NCBI GenBank assembly: GCA_024345305.1
Contig: BRON01000020.1
Coordinates: 1-64,000 of the forward strand
Reading direction: 5' to 3'
Length of the DNA stretch: 64,000 nucleotides
From: Mrakia gelida
Lineage: Eukaryota; Basidiomycota; Tremellomycetes; Cystofilobasidiales; Mrakiaceae
Each line of letters begins with the position of its first letter. Within the stretch, counting starts at the first letter, position 1. Of this stretch, positions 10,118 to 21,552 are shown piece after piece. A program made the translations under genes and the position numbers. The notes beneath the pieces are model-generated. The model had not been told where the DNA came from and made no database searches. It worked only from the letters and a program-made list of their open reading frames with translations.

Positions 10118-11629
10118 CAATCTCGGCGTCGAGAGGTTGCGAAGGATGAAGGACAGGGGAGGAAGGTCTCGAAAGAAGGGTCGGACGAACGCTGGTCCTC
10201 ATCGTGGACGAGATGGATGAGAGGGAGAGAAGGAACGTCGGACGAAGAGCTCTCGTCGGATAATCCTCCGACCGCTCTATCCAAATCCACCCGGAGACGA
10301 CGACGGAGAGAATGAGAGAAGGGGAAGAAGAAGAAGAAGAGAGAGGGAGAAGGAGAGAGACAAAGAGAGGGAAGGAAGGAAACGAACGAACGAGAACTCA
10401 CACGGTGGAGCTCAACATCCCTCCCAAACTTCCTCGCTCGAATTTACAACCGATCCAAGCCGACTCTCCATCGAATCCCCAGGGACCCTCCAGCTCGTTT
10501 CCGTTCCACCGACCTCAGCAAAGATCAGTGGAGGTGAATACAGCTGATGGGAGCGAGGAGGAGTAGATGGGGCGTGGGAAGGATAGAGGAGAGGAAAACG
10601 ACATCGTCCTCGTTCGAGCAAGTGAGATCCAAAGTTCCAGAGAGCGACGGGCGTGAGGGCAGCGGCAGCTCAGTTTAGTCGAGGTGGCGAAGATCTGTAT
10701 AGAACAAACGAACGAACCAATGTGAACGAGAAGTGGCCGCTTGAGCTCGCTCCACAACCTCGCTCGCTCGCTCGCTCGTCGTTCGAGACATCCACTCACA
10801 GCTTTCAACCCCAAACCAAGACGAGCTTCCACCGACGACGGTGAGGCTGGTGTTATCGAGACGAAGCTGCGTGTAGACCGAGAAGAAAGGAATAAAGGTC
10901 GACGTCAGCTTGAGCTCAACTTTCCTCCTCCCTTCCTTCTTCCCTTCTTCCTTTGTTCCTTCGTTTGAACCATCCACTCACCTCGTGCATATACATCAAT
11001 GATCCAGAGTGAGTAGAGGGTCCTGGTAGAAAGCGATGGTCTCAGTCGTCCGAGGGAGAAAGTGGCGAGGGGAGGGAAGGAGAAGATGATGGGTGTTGCG
11101 GTCAGCTCGAAATCGCACCATCGTTTGGGAAGAAGGGGAGGGGAGAGGTTACGTAACCGGTATGTCCGTCGTGGCATCTTCTTCAGCAACGGTCTTGTCT
11201 ACTGCTTGTTTCGAAGTGGGAAGTTAGTTTGCCTAGCCTATGCAATTCTTCTCTGAGCGGCTCCTCCTCCCTCGGCTCCCTCCTCCCGTCTTGTTTTCGT
11301 GCTCGCTCTTGGTCGGTTGTTTGCTTTCGTCTTGTTCCTCTACTGGACCTCGTTCTCGGACCCCCCTCGGTTCGTTGAACACGCGTTGGAGCGAGATCCA
11401 GTCGAAAGGGGAGGAGCGGGGACGAGTGTGAAAGTGGTGAGGGAAAGACGTTTTCGCTCGTTCCTACGAGAACGGGGAGGTCTACTTTCGCGCTTGAGCG
11501 CTTCCGAGGCTGAGAAGGGAATAGGGGTGGAGGAGTAAGAGCGAAAACGCGAGGGAAGAAGAAACAAGCGAGGAGCGACGAACCTGAAAGACGTTGTCCA
11601 TCGTGTCCTCCCGTCTCCCTCTTGCCCAT
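10118..11629 (-). CDS. Candidate unrecognised multi-exon gene (exons not resolved)
   Basis: Several signs favour a real minus-strand gene. There is an ATG at 11629 (MGKRETGGHDGQ) followed by a GTTCGT donor. A segment near 11020-10990 reads GSLMYMHE and ends in GTGAGT. It is followed, after a CTGAC branch and CAG acceptor, by an exon containing LDNTSLTVVGGSSSW (about 10865-10800). The closing exon has a tail rich in Ser/Asp and ends in TGA at 10118. The exons between 10740 and 10410 can only be joined with GAG acceptors or a frame change. I recognise no domain. It would be divergent from UMP1. It may be a rapidly evolving subtelomeric gene or a decaying one. Confidence 0.35.
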
Positions 11630-12069
11630 AGATGAAGTGAATCCCAAGTGAGCCTGTTCGACAACGCGGAAGGCTACGAGCGCAAGTGAAAGCTGACCCG
11701 GTCTCACAGAAAAGAGAGGGGATGTACGTCGGAAGGGATTTCGCTCGTTCGATTCGATCAAGTCTCGACGCGTCGCGGTCAAAGCTCCTTGCTTGCTAGC
11801 TAGCTTCTTTCCTTTCCTTCTTGAGTGAGGAATCGGTCCTGCGAGTCGTTCCTTTGTTGTTCTTTGACTGACGACTTTTGATTCTAATAGGACCAACTTC
11901 ATTACAACTTTTCTAACTCCTCCTCGTCGCGATTAGGAAACTGCGCCGTCGCTTGACCTCCACGCCGCCGACTCGAAGTCCCGAGCTCATCTCTCTCCCT
12001 CCTTCATCCATCACCCACCAGCCTCCCCTCCCTCTCCCCCTCTTTCTTTATCTACTAGAACTCTTAACC
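11630..12069. promoter_or_regulatory. Intergenic region upstream of UMP1
   Basis: About 440 bp between the candidate minus-strand gene and UMP1. The last 100 bp before the UMP1 ATG are CT-rich (CTCCCTCTCC-type), as expected for a fungal core promoter or leader. The start context is ACC ATG G. No canonical TATA box was seen. Confidence 0.4.
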
Positions 12070-13549
12070 ATGGTGAGCCACTCACTCCTTTCTTCCACCT
12101 CCAAGAATGTATACTAACGCCATCGGTCTCTCCTCGCTTTCCTGCAGTCCGCTCCCCTTCACCTGATCCCTCCTACCAAATCGACGACCGGTGCTGGCCC
12201 TTCCGTCTCTCTCTCTTCTACGTCGAACGCTTGGGGACTTCACGATACTCTCAGACACGGAGGCCCTAGGAACCTCGTTAACGAGATCAAGGAGGATGGG
12301 TTCAAGGCCAGGTTGCAGGAGGTCAGTCCGAGCTTCCCCTTCCCTTCTCCCCCTTCGTTGCTTCGAGCGATGGCCTGCCTTTTCGTTGGAGACGACTGTA
12401 GTAGCAGAGAGGGGACTCCCCTCCGTGTATAGTAGGGCTCAGCTCGGAGCTTGCCCTGGCCGAAGGGCAGCGAGCGAAGGAGACGAGCGTCGAGGTGGAA
12501 GGAAGGAAGCAAGGAGCGAGATGAGCTTCGATCCATCTGTCTCTCTCTCGGCTCACTGACTCTTCCCTCTTTCTTTTTTTTTGCCGTTCTACAGTGGGAT
12601 CAGACTCAGCTCAACCTCAAGATGCAGATGCAGAGGAACGCGTACGGGTTGGGAGCTCCTCTGAGGCAGCTGATGGACAGGAGGATCGTGGGTCAGGTTC
12701 GTTCGACCATTCCCTTCCGTCGTCTCGTTTCGTTCGATACCTCCCTCGTGCCCGTTTGGGTTGGCATGCGGACTGGGCAGGGTGTTGGTGGGTTCGCAGA
12801 GATGGCGTGGTGGGCTTGGGTAGATCGGTCGGAGAGGTGGAGGGAGGAAGGAAGGGAGCGTCGAGATGGAGTTGAGCTCGACGTTCGCATGGACGACGAG
12901 CTGTCGAGAGCGAGTAGACCTCGCTCGAACTCCCTTCTGAAGCGTCGAGTATGCGAGTGCATACGAACAGAGGCCCGTCCAACGCATCGCATTCGATAGA
13001 CTGGAGATGCTGGGCTCCTCGCCCTCGAAGGAAGGAAGGGAAGGAGCAGGGGGCGTCAGCTCGTTGCGCTGGAGCTCCCGTCCTTCCTCTCCTCCTTCCT
13101 CTGCAGCGCACACTCTCGTTCCTTCACTGTTATGGCGATGCTCTCACTGACTGCTTCCCTTCCTACCGTCTCCTCACCTCCCTCCCACTCCCACTCTCGA
13201 CCACTCGACCTTCGTCCGTCTCCACCTCGACGTTTCATCGACTCCAGGACGCCGCTCTCCCTCAGTTCTCGACGTCTCAGATCCACCTCGACATCCTGAA
13301 CGGGAACGACGACTCGCTGCAGGTGGAGCACGTGTTCAACAGTCAGTCTCCTTTTCTCGTCCCTCTTCTCTCGTGCCTCTTTCGTGCGAGTCAACGTCGC
13401 TCGTTCGCGTCTGAGAGAGTCGAAGCTGACCTCCCCTTCCTTCTCCTCTTCCCACGCTCCTCTTCGCTCGACCAGACCGAGAAGCAGCAACGGCAGACAC
13501 CGAGTTCAACTCGTTCCACTCGTCGATGGAGAGGAAGCACAAGATTTAG
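12070..13549 (+). CDS. UMP1: Proteasome maturation factor UMP1 (POMP family)
   Basis: Short-lived chaperone that joins half-proteasomes during 20S core assembly and is degraded inside the finished particle. Five exons are read: 12070-12072, 12148-12321, 12595-12696, 13248-13341 and 13476-13549. All phases agree and give 148 residues, the usual length for the family. The conserved central part is plain: HDTLRHGGPRNLVNEI, then WDQTQLNLKMQMQRNAYGL and APLRQLMDRRIV, followed by a LDILNGNDDSLQVEHV segment matching the C-terminal half of POMP. The first coding exon is the ATG alone. Intron 3 is unusually long at 551 nt; nothing from the family is missing there. Neighbouring gene on the same strand starts 424 bp downstream. 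Confidence 0.93.
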
Positions 13550-13973
13550 ACGCGAAACGATACCATGCGCGTTCCCCTCCTGTCCTCTTTGTCTTTCTCG
13601 GACTCGCAGATAAGAGCAGGAAAGTGCCTCCCTGAAAGGCTTCCTTTGGCCCTCTGACCCTCGCAACGTCTTCGTGATAAGGCATCGGCACGATGGAGAC
13701 TTCACGAGGCAGCGGAGTTCGACGCGTCGCAGAACCCTCCTTCAAACGTTCCCCGTCTCAAAGCTCAACCATCAAGATCGGACCTGAGAGATCTCAAGTC
13801 CCCTACCAATCCCTCTCCCGCTTCCAATCAGCGCCCTAAGAAAAGCTTTCACCTAGAAAACGCGTCACTTTTCGAGCCCCTAGGATCTCGAGATCTGGGT
13901 CGATGAATGAAGCGAAACGTGGCACTTTCTTTCCTTCCCTCCATCCCTCAACACCGACCGACCTCCTTTTCCG

Positions 13974-16123
13974 ATGCTCTTCCCACCCCACCTCATCGCT
14001 CCTCGTATACCTCCCATATCAACTCGACTTTTCGTCCACTGGCTCCTCCTTACCGTTGGACTCTTTTCGCTCTCGTTCCTCGCTCAACGAGAGAGGACTC
14101 GATGGATTCGGATGGCTTTGGTCCCGCCGTTGTATGGAGTGCTTTGGGGGTTGAGTGGAGGGTTGGATTATGATAGTGAGTGCGGAGTCTGAGTCTGACT
14201 GGTTTCGTGCTGGGGAGGTGATAAATGGGGGAGCGAGGGAGGTGTAGACTTCGTGGGATGGGAGGGAGGGAGGGAGGTGAGCTCGAGCTCGTTTGCGTTC
14301 GAGCTTCTTTTGCAGAGCTCCTTATGGCAGTCCCAGGATCGAGTCGTGCACTTAGCGAGATTGTCTCTCGCTGTTCATCTTGAAGGGTGTGAGAGAAGGT
14401 CTAGCACACAGAGGAGACAAGACGAGCGAGGCAGAGACGAGGAGGAGAAGGAGAGCTGATGATGAGCTCGGTCGATCGCTTCCTTCGAGCTCCCTTCGTT
14501 TTTACATCTTCGCCCCATCAACAAGCTCTCTCGACAGAAGCTGACTTTCCCTCGTGTTTTTATTGCAGCGCAAAGCTTCCACTTCTTCAATTACATCTGG
14601 GGAATCGCTGGCTGCTACGTGAGTCTCTCGTCATAGTTTCGTCGTTCAAATCGCGTTTCGCTTCAATTTTCCTCTCGGAGCCCTCGAAGTGAAGAATAAT
14701 CGAGAATATATAGGGAAGAAGATGGAATCCCGGTCTAACTTTCTGGCTGTGAGGCGACGAGATACCTCGAAACGGGAGCTTTGTTAGCCAGCGCATGGTT
14801 CGCGACGCGTCGGCTTTCGACTCCCCACCGGCCTGGTCATCTCTCCCCAACTTCTTTCGAGATCCCTCATCCTCGAACCTCACTTCGATACCATTTGAAA
14901 CCTTTCTGCTGTCTCCTGTACCAAAACTGACTCTTCGACGTGCGTCTCTCTGTCCTCTCCCACCCTTCCTCCAGATCGCACTCCTCATCCCCCGTCTCTC
15001 CTTCCTCTCCCAACCCTACACCCACTCCAACCCTTCCCTCGTCTCCTCGACGACCATCGACCTCCTCATCAACCCTTCCCTCTCCCTCTGGAACAAAACA
15101 CCTTACTTCGCTCCTCGACCGCCGAAAGGAGAAGGCTACACCGCGAAGGGACACGCTCTCGCCTACCTGAGGGACTCGTTGGCAATGAGCGTTATTTGTG
15201 TAGTCGGGTATCCAGTCTGGGGAATGTTCGAGAAGAAGGAGTTTGGAGAGGGAGTGGGAGGGAAGGTGATGGAGGGATTGGTGACGCTTGTTTTCGGAGT
15301 GAGTCTTGCTCGCGCGCCCTTTTACGAACCCCTCTCTGCCTTTCGTTCATTACAGGCTGACTCTGTGTCCTGGTGGTCTTGAGTCAGTTCTGCGTCTACC
15401 TCTTTGTTGAGCTCGTTTGGCACGCGAACGCTGCTCTTTTCGTCGGACTTCTCGGTTGGGACCGAACGACCATGTCGGAAATCTTCGATCGACCTTGGAA
15501 GAGTACGAGGTCCGTTGGACCCTTCCTCATCACTCGCGACTACTTTCACCATCATGACCCTTTTTCTTCTGGTGCTCCTTGCAGCGTTCACGACTTCTGG
15601 GTTCGTCGCTCCATTGCTTGCCCTCTTTCCTCGGCGCGTCGTCTGACTCTTCTCCTCTCTCCCTTCTCAGGCTCGACGCTGGCACCCTCTCCTCTCCCCA
15701 ACCTTCGCCTTCTACTCCTGCATCCTCCCTTCCGCTCTTCAAGCTCCCCTGATCTTCTTCCTCTCCGGCCTCATCCACGATCTCGGACTCCTCCCTCTCA
15801 CTCCCGTCCTCGCTCCCTCCCTCATCACTCTCTTCTTCAGCGCTCAACTCGCGGGGATCGCACTTGAAGTTGGGTGGAAGAAGCTCACGGGGAGGAGAGT
15901 GGAGGGGTGGTGGGGGTGCGTGTGGGTCTGGGTCTGGTTCGGATGGACGGGGAGATGGGTGGTGAGAGGTTGGATGGACAAGGGCGTTGTGAGGTTGGCG
16001 AGTGAGTTCATGCGCCCCTTTCCTTGCGAAGCAGAACGCGAAGGACGACACCAAATGACGTCTTCCTTTTCACGGATTCGTTTCGCAGTGCAGAGCGTCT
16101 TCTGGTGGTTGAGGGACGATTGA
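13974..16123 (+). CDS. Wax-synthase-like membrane-bound O-acyltransferase
   Basis: Predicted multi-pass membrane acyltransferase of the fungal wax synthase-domain type, acting on a lipid or alcohol acceptor in the ER; the substrate cannot be told. Exons read with agreeing phase: 13974-14175, 14569-14618, (one unresolved exon), 14975-15298, 15388-15509, 15585-15600, 15671-16001 and 16089-16123. Key evidence is FDRPWKSTS joined to VHDFW and ARRWHPLL, the family signature around the presumed catalytic site, followed by hydrophobic helices (LIFFLSGLIHDLGLLPL). The VHDFW part sits in a 16-nt micro-exon. The exon between 14618 and 14975 is uncertain: either an open frame around 14795 continues without a break, or a separate exon begins near 14749. 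Convergent with the next gene, 122 bp away. Confidence 0.75.
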
Positions 16124-16245
16124 TCGAGGGAGTACACGACGACTCAGTCAACTTGCCTGAAACTGGAGCTGGACCCGCACAATTGGAACATCTGTATTTA
16201 TCGTCGAACCCGACCGCGTACTGCCGGAGCATGTATCTATGTAGC

Positions 16246-19200
16246 TTAGAAGACCTCGATCCTTCCTCCCGCGATGACACCAACAATTCGACTCCCAGCT
16301 CCGAACGCGTCTCCCTCGACGGCGATCAGTCCAGTATCGATCTCGACTCCGAGAAGTTTGTTGAGGTTGGTGGAGACCAGAGCGATGGCGGAGGCGGGAG
16401 TGAAGACGGAGGGGACGGCGACGTAGTTCTGGGGAAGGAAGAAGAAAAGTATGGGAGGACGTTCAGTTCGAGTTTCGAAGGAGGAAAGAAGATTGAGCGG
16501 ATAGAGAGATGGACGAACCCAAGCAGCGTCATATCGAGCATGCCGAGTAGCGTCAGAGGTCATGTGTCCGAGACCGACGATCTGGGAAGAGGAAGGAGGG
16601 TCGAAGTGAGCAAGACGTGTCCGATGCGAAACGAAGAGATCAAAGCGCGACTCACAACTCCCTTCGAAGTCAAGAGCGAAGCAGTCGTGTGCTCAGTAGC
16701 AGGAGGTCCAGCGAGAGTTCGGTGGGTGTCCCAGGTACCGGGGTAAGATCTGAGAGAAGTTGACTCGTCAGTTCAGCGTGAGAGCCAGCCTGAAAACGAA
16801 AACGACGACGCGTTCAGAAGTGGAAGCTCACCGAGGAGGGTTCAAGATCACTCCGACTGAGGCTTCAGCGAGCTCGTCGGCAAGCTAAACGGGGGAGGCG
16901 AGAAGGCATATGTTAGTCGATGAGGTCGAAAGAGGGAGATGCGAGGGACGAAGACGTCGAGACGGATCAACTCACGAGATGAGCTTCTTGACCTCCCTCG
17001 AGAACGATTCGAAGCTTCGATCCAGTCTTCTTCTCGACCTCTTTCTTGAGAAGGAGGATCGAAGCGATTTGGTCTGCCTGTGAGAGGAGGAAGTAAGGGG
17101 GGAATAGGGCGTCAGTTCCAGTTCAAGAGTGTTGGTTCGAAAAAAAACACGAAGACCTCAACTCGACGCGACGACGAACCTTAGTCACCGAGATCGCAAG
17201 AGGTAGCTTCCCCTTCGCGACCTTCTCGAACCAGTCTCCCAGCTCCGTTCCATCCTCAGCTCCGAGAAGCAAGTTCTTGAGCGCTCGGATCTGCTCAGAA
17301 ATGCTTCCCGTCGATCCTCCTCCGTACGACCTTCCTCCTCCTCCTCCGTGTCCGATGACGACGTGGAGGGACGCGACGTCTTGAGCGATAGCGCCGGGAG
17401 CGAGGATGTTGGAGGCCGAGTTTCGGAATGCGGTGGATAGACCTGAAACGAGCCCAGGCGAGGAAGGGTGGGAGATGGAAGTGAGGAGACCTGCTTGGTG
17501 GGCGATGCTGGAAAGCGAACGAAAGGAGGCGAATAGTTAGGACAGGGATTGAGGAGCGAGAAGGAAGAGCTAGAAACTTACAGAAGGTCCTTTCCTCCGA
17601 ATGAGAGCGACTCGGATCCCTTGATGACCTGACCAGCGAGCAGTTTGGGGACGTCCGAAGCGAGCGCGTCGAAGACGGCTCCATCTTGGGTTGAGGCTTC
17701 CGAGGGCATCTCCTGGATTCCGAGGGGAGCTCCGAACGAGGTCATACTAAGGATTGGAGATTGAGGAGGTCAGCTTCAGCAATCATCGGCGGGAAGAGCG
17801 AGAAGATCGAAACAAAGACTCACCCAGGCAAGATCGATCCTCCCTTCAAATCAACGCTCGTCAATCCCTTCGTCTCGACTCCCTCACACTCCGCCCCAAC
17901 ACAAACGACCTTCCCTGCCTCAACGACAACAATGCCAAGCTCCTGCTTCTCGAACAAAGTCGACAGATCCGACAGTCCAAAGACCTGCTGAACGTCTCCT
18001 TCCTCCGTGACCGAGAAAGCGCTTCGGACTCCAGTGTAGACGACGCTCTTGAGGAACTGCTTAGGAGATCGATCGGGGTCTCCATCCGAAGCGACGGCTT
18101 CGAGAGCTCCTGCTTCGGCGCCGGAGCTGGAGGGGGGGATGGATTGGAGGTGAGGTTTCGAGACGACGTGAACGTTCGAGAGTTGGGGGATTCCGTCGAT
18201 GAAAACTTGGATGGGTGTAGCTCCGAGAGAGAGAGGCATGGAGTCCCAGATGACGACTGAGGAAGACGCATAAAGGAAGCGGGGTGGCTAGTCAGATCGC
18301 GTCTCGTCGCGAGAGAAGCGTCAGGAGTTCGAAGACTCACCATCAGCGTCGTGTCCAGCGACGACGTGTCCGATTCGGTGGTCCATCCCCATCGCCTTGG
18401 CGGGAGCGGAGAAGACAGAGTCCATTGAGAGAGTCCAGTTGAGTCCGTAGATGTGAGACTGCGAACAGGGAACAAGGGGAACGCGTCGGTCGTCAGCTTC
18501 GGTTCTGGTTCGTTGCGCTCGATGGTCAAAATCGAAAGATCTGACCTGAGCAGCCTCCCAGAGAAGGTACCTGGAGTCCAAGACGGGATGATCTGACTTC
18601 ATGATGTTCGTGAGTCCTGCGAGAAGGGAGATGAGACGGGAACGAGCGAGGGGTCAGCGATCAGCTCGGCGCGTGGAGGGGAAGAAAGGGTCGAGACTCA
18701 CCAGCGTTTGCGAGGGCGAGAGGAGCGTACTCCGATCCCCTCCACGACTCGAGCTTGTATCGAGCGTGAGTAGCGAACTGAGCGACGGCGGGAGGTCCCC
18801 CGAAGGCCTTCTTGAGGAGGGAAGGAACGAGGTAGGCCTGATCAAGGAAGAACGCGACATCAGTTTCGACCAACAGGAGAGGAAGACTCAGACGAGTGAC
18901 TAACCTCAGTAGCGTGGTGAAGAGCAGTGACATGGAACTGTTAAGCGAGGCGAAGGGAGAAAGCGGGAAGGTGTCAGGGAACGTAAACGCGACGAGGAAC
19001 GACCTCGACGAGATAAGTCGAACAACTCACCTTGAACTCGTTGGTCAGTCGAACGAGCTGATCGAAGTCGTTGGTCTGGTAACTGTGTACGTTGATCTGC
19101 GCGATACAAGGAAGGACGATAGCGAAGGAAAACGTCAGCCGAGCAACGAAGAGATAGAAGCGAGAACGAGACGAGTCCTTTGACTCACCTTCACGTTCCC

Positions 19201-20861
19201 TCGGATAACATCAGCAAGAGCCTCCCAGTTGAGATCGACGGGGAACGGCTCGGTGCTGAGGATGAAACGAGAAGAAGAAGAATGGATGGATGGTAAGCTC
19301 GAGTCCGTCGGATGTTTCGTTTCGTGGCAAAAAGGGAGAACGAGACGAGGATCGACTGACTTGTCCTTGCCCTTCGCGCACCAAGCGTCCTGCCTGACCT
19401 TGAGCTTCCTTCCCTCCTCGTAGGCAGTTCGGAAGTTGAAAGCTTGATCCATTCGAGTGGCTCCGTGGACTGTAGAGAAGAAGAAAAAAGCGGTTGATCA
19501 GCTCGAAGGTTTGGAACGAACGAACGCGTCGACGAGGGTTGACGGGGGATGAAGTTGGCGACTCACGTCCTTTGATGTTCTCTCCCATGGCATGCTAGTT
19601 CGGTAGCGAAGGAGAGGAGCCGGTCAGTCGGTTGGCTGAGACGAGACGAAGGAAGGAGAAACGAATCGAAGAGGAACGAAACGAAACTCGCTTTCATGTG
19701 CCTCCACCTCCCTCCAACCCTTTTCCCGTCTTCAAAGGGAGCCTCAAGGATCATCTCGCTAGGAGAATTTCCCGACGTCTTCCTCGGCTTGAACACGAAC
19801 GCTTGTCCTCCGATGTTGTTGGCGCTTCCAGCTGTTGCAAGCGAACGAAAGAGACGTCGAGGCGAACGAGGGTCAGCACGCGCGAGCGAACAGCGAGGGG
19901 AAGGGGACAAAGAAAGCGGCACGAACGCAAAACGAGCATGGTCGTGATCCCTCCAAGGATGGTGTTGTTGAGAGCTTGATCATGAGTGTTGAAGCCGTCG
20001 ATGGATCTCAACCACGGGAGGATGGGCGCCTTGATTGAATTTGTATCGGCATTTCCTCTCATCCCAGGAGCGGCTCCTACACCGATATGGGAGTGGAGAT
20101 CTGTTGAAGAGTCAAGAAGGTCAGCGTCGGAGTCTATTGGGCGGGAGAAGTGGGCATGGAGAGATATAGGAGACTCACCAACGATCCCAGGCGTGACCCA
20201 TTTCCCTCCGACGTCGATCCTCTCGACGTCTCCTCCGCCGAACGCTGCGTCTCCAGACCCAGTAGCTGAGACGCTAGCGACAAGTCCATCCCTGAGGAGG
20301 ACATCTACTCCCTCGAGGACCTCCGACCCAGTCCAAAGAGTCGCGTTGATGAGGAGATGGGACGGGGTTCCAGGGACGAATCGTTCGTTTGATGGGCTGA
20401 ACGAACGGCGGGCGGAGACGAGCGAAGAGGTCAGCAAGGAGGTAAGAAACCTGCGATAAGAAGGTCGGGTAGCGTGGATATGCGTATGAGGAAGGGTAGG
20501 CTTACTTGAGTCGGTTCCCAAAGGAAGACTTGGGGGCATCGAAGGCTTCGCAGATGGAGAGCCCTTCGTTCAAAGCCGAGAGGTCGAGAGGTTCGCCTGT
20601 TCGTCGAATCCAACGAAGTACGATTCAGCCCAAACGAGCTCACATTAGAGTTTACGAAGACTTACCGGAAGAAGAAGAAAACCTATCTGCGATCTGAACA
20701 ACTGAGAGGGTGGCAAGAACGGAAAGAAGAGCGACCTTCATCGTCTTCCTCGCCTTCCTTCCTCCTCCCCCTCGTCGTCCGTTCGTGTTGGTGCCGTTGC
20801 TGCTGTTGATAGGGAGGAAATCCTTGGTATCGTCCAAGTAGGGGGGAGGAGAAGGGGCCAT
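16246..20861 (-). CDS. Membrane-anchored tandem amidohydrolase-family protein
   Basis: Large metal-dependent hydrolase of the amidohydrolase superfamily, similar in plan to fungal proteins labelled carbohydrate esterase family 9. A short cytosolic tail and one N-terminal membrane segment (KVALLSVLATLSVVQIA) suggest a type II protein with a lumenal or outside domain. The first hydrolase domain has the expected metal ligands in order: LHSHIGVG (HxH), INVHSYQ, ALHHATE and SDHP. A second copy of the fold follows (from about SILPG to the end), but at its HxH place it reads TSFGAPLGI, so its metal site looks lost. It keeps GGQEAHLLADEL and a C-terminal sheet-like segment. The gene has about 17 exons, each with GTGAGT-like donors and GCTGAC branches. 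Start at 20861; stop TAA at 16246. Substrate unknown. Confidence 0.85.
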
Positions 20862-21552
20862 CTGTTTTGGTTCGATGTCGTGGTTTGGGGGGAGGAGAAG
20901 GGCGAGAGGTTGAAAAGGAAAAGAGAAAAGGGTCCATGAGGTGAGCTCGTAAAAAGCGGAGGAAGCCGTCAGTCGCACAGCCCTCGGTCGAAAGAGAACT
21001 CGACCTGAGCACGCAGGGAATGTCAGCATAAAGACGACGCTCGGGTAGGGTGGGGTTGAACGATGGGCAGGGAACTGTGAAGGAAGTCACCTTGCCGACG
21101 TCGACGACGCGACGACTGAACAAAATGCACTGATCGACGCGACGCGGATGATCAGTCAACGACGACGTCGGTGATTCGCGACGACAAACAGACGAAGCTC
21201 GTCCTGCAGAGGGAAGCACAACGCGTAGAGATCAGGTCGCTATAGTCAGAGCTCTACAACAAGATGAAGAACGAAGGGAAACGAAGCGAAGACGCACCAA
21301 ACGCGAGGATCGTCCGTCCCTCCTCCCCTCCCCTCCTTCGTCTGTTTTTCCCACCACCCAACCCAACCCCAACTCGAAAAATCAAAGCGCACAATCAAAA
21401 TAACAACCCTCCCTCAATCTAAGCCCAACTCAAAACATAATCAATGCGATACAACCTCCCTCACCTTCCCTCCCCCTCCCACCCCTCCCCTCTCCCGCCT
21501 ACCTACTCACCCACCCACCTCTCTCTCCCCAAACGCTCGCCAACTCCACCCC
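20862..21552. other. Intergenic region between two minus-strand genes
   Basis: Holds the leader and promoter of the amidohydrolase gene (about 20862-21250) and the 3' region of the glycosyltransferase gene. The second half (about 21310-21540) is strongly C-rich on the + strand with CCCTCCC and ACCCAACCC runs and no open frame. No conserved motif seen. Confidence 0.4.

Noticed and set aside
16231..16746. Open frame of about 170 codons on the + strand after the acyltransferase gene
   Set aside because: The opposite strand codes for the phase-consistent C-terminus of the amidohydrolase (ends GGRIEVF), with clear introns; the + frame is its shadow.
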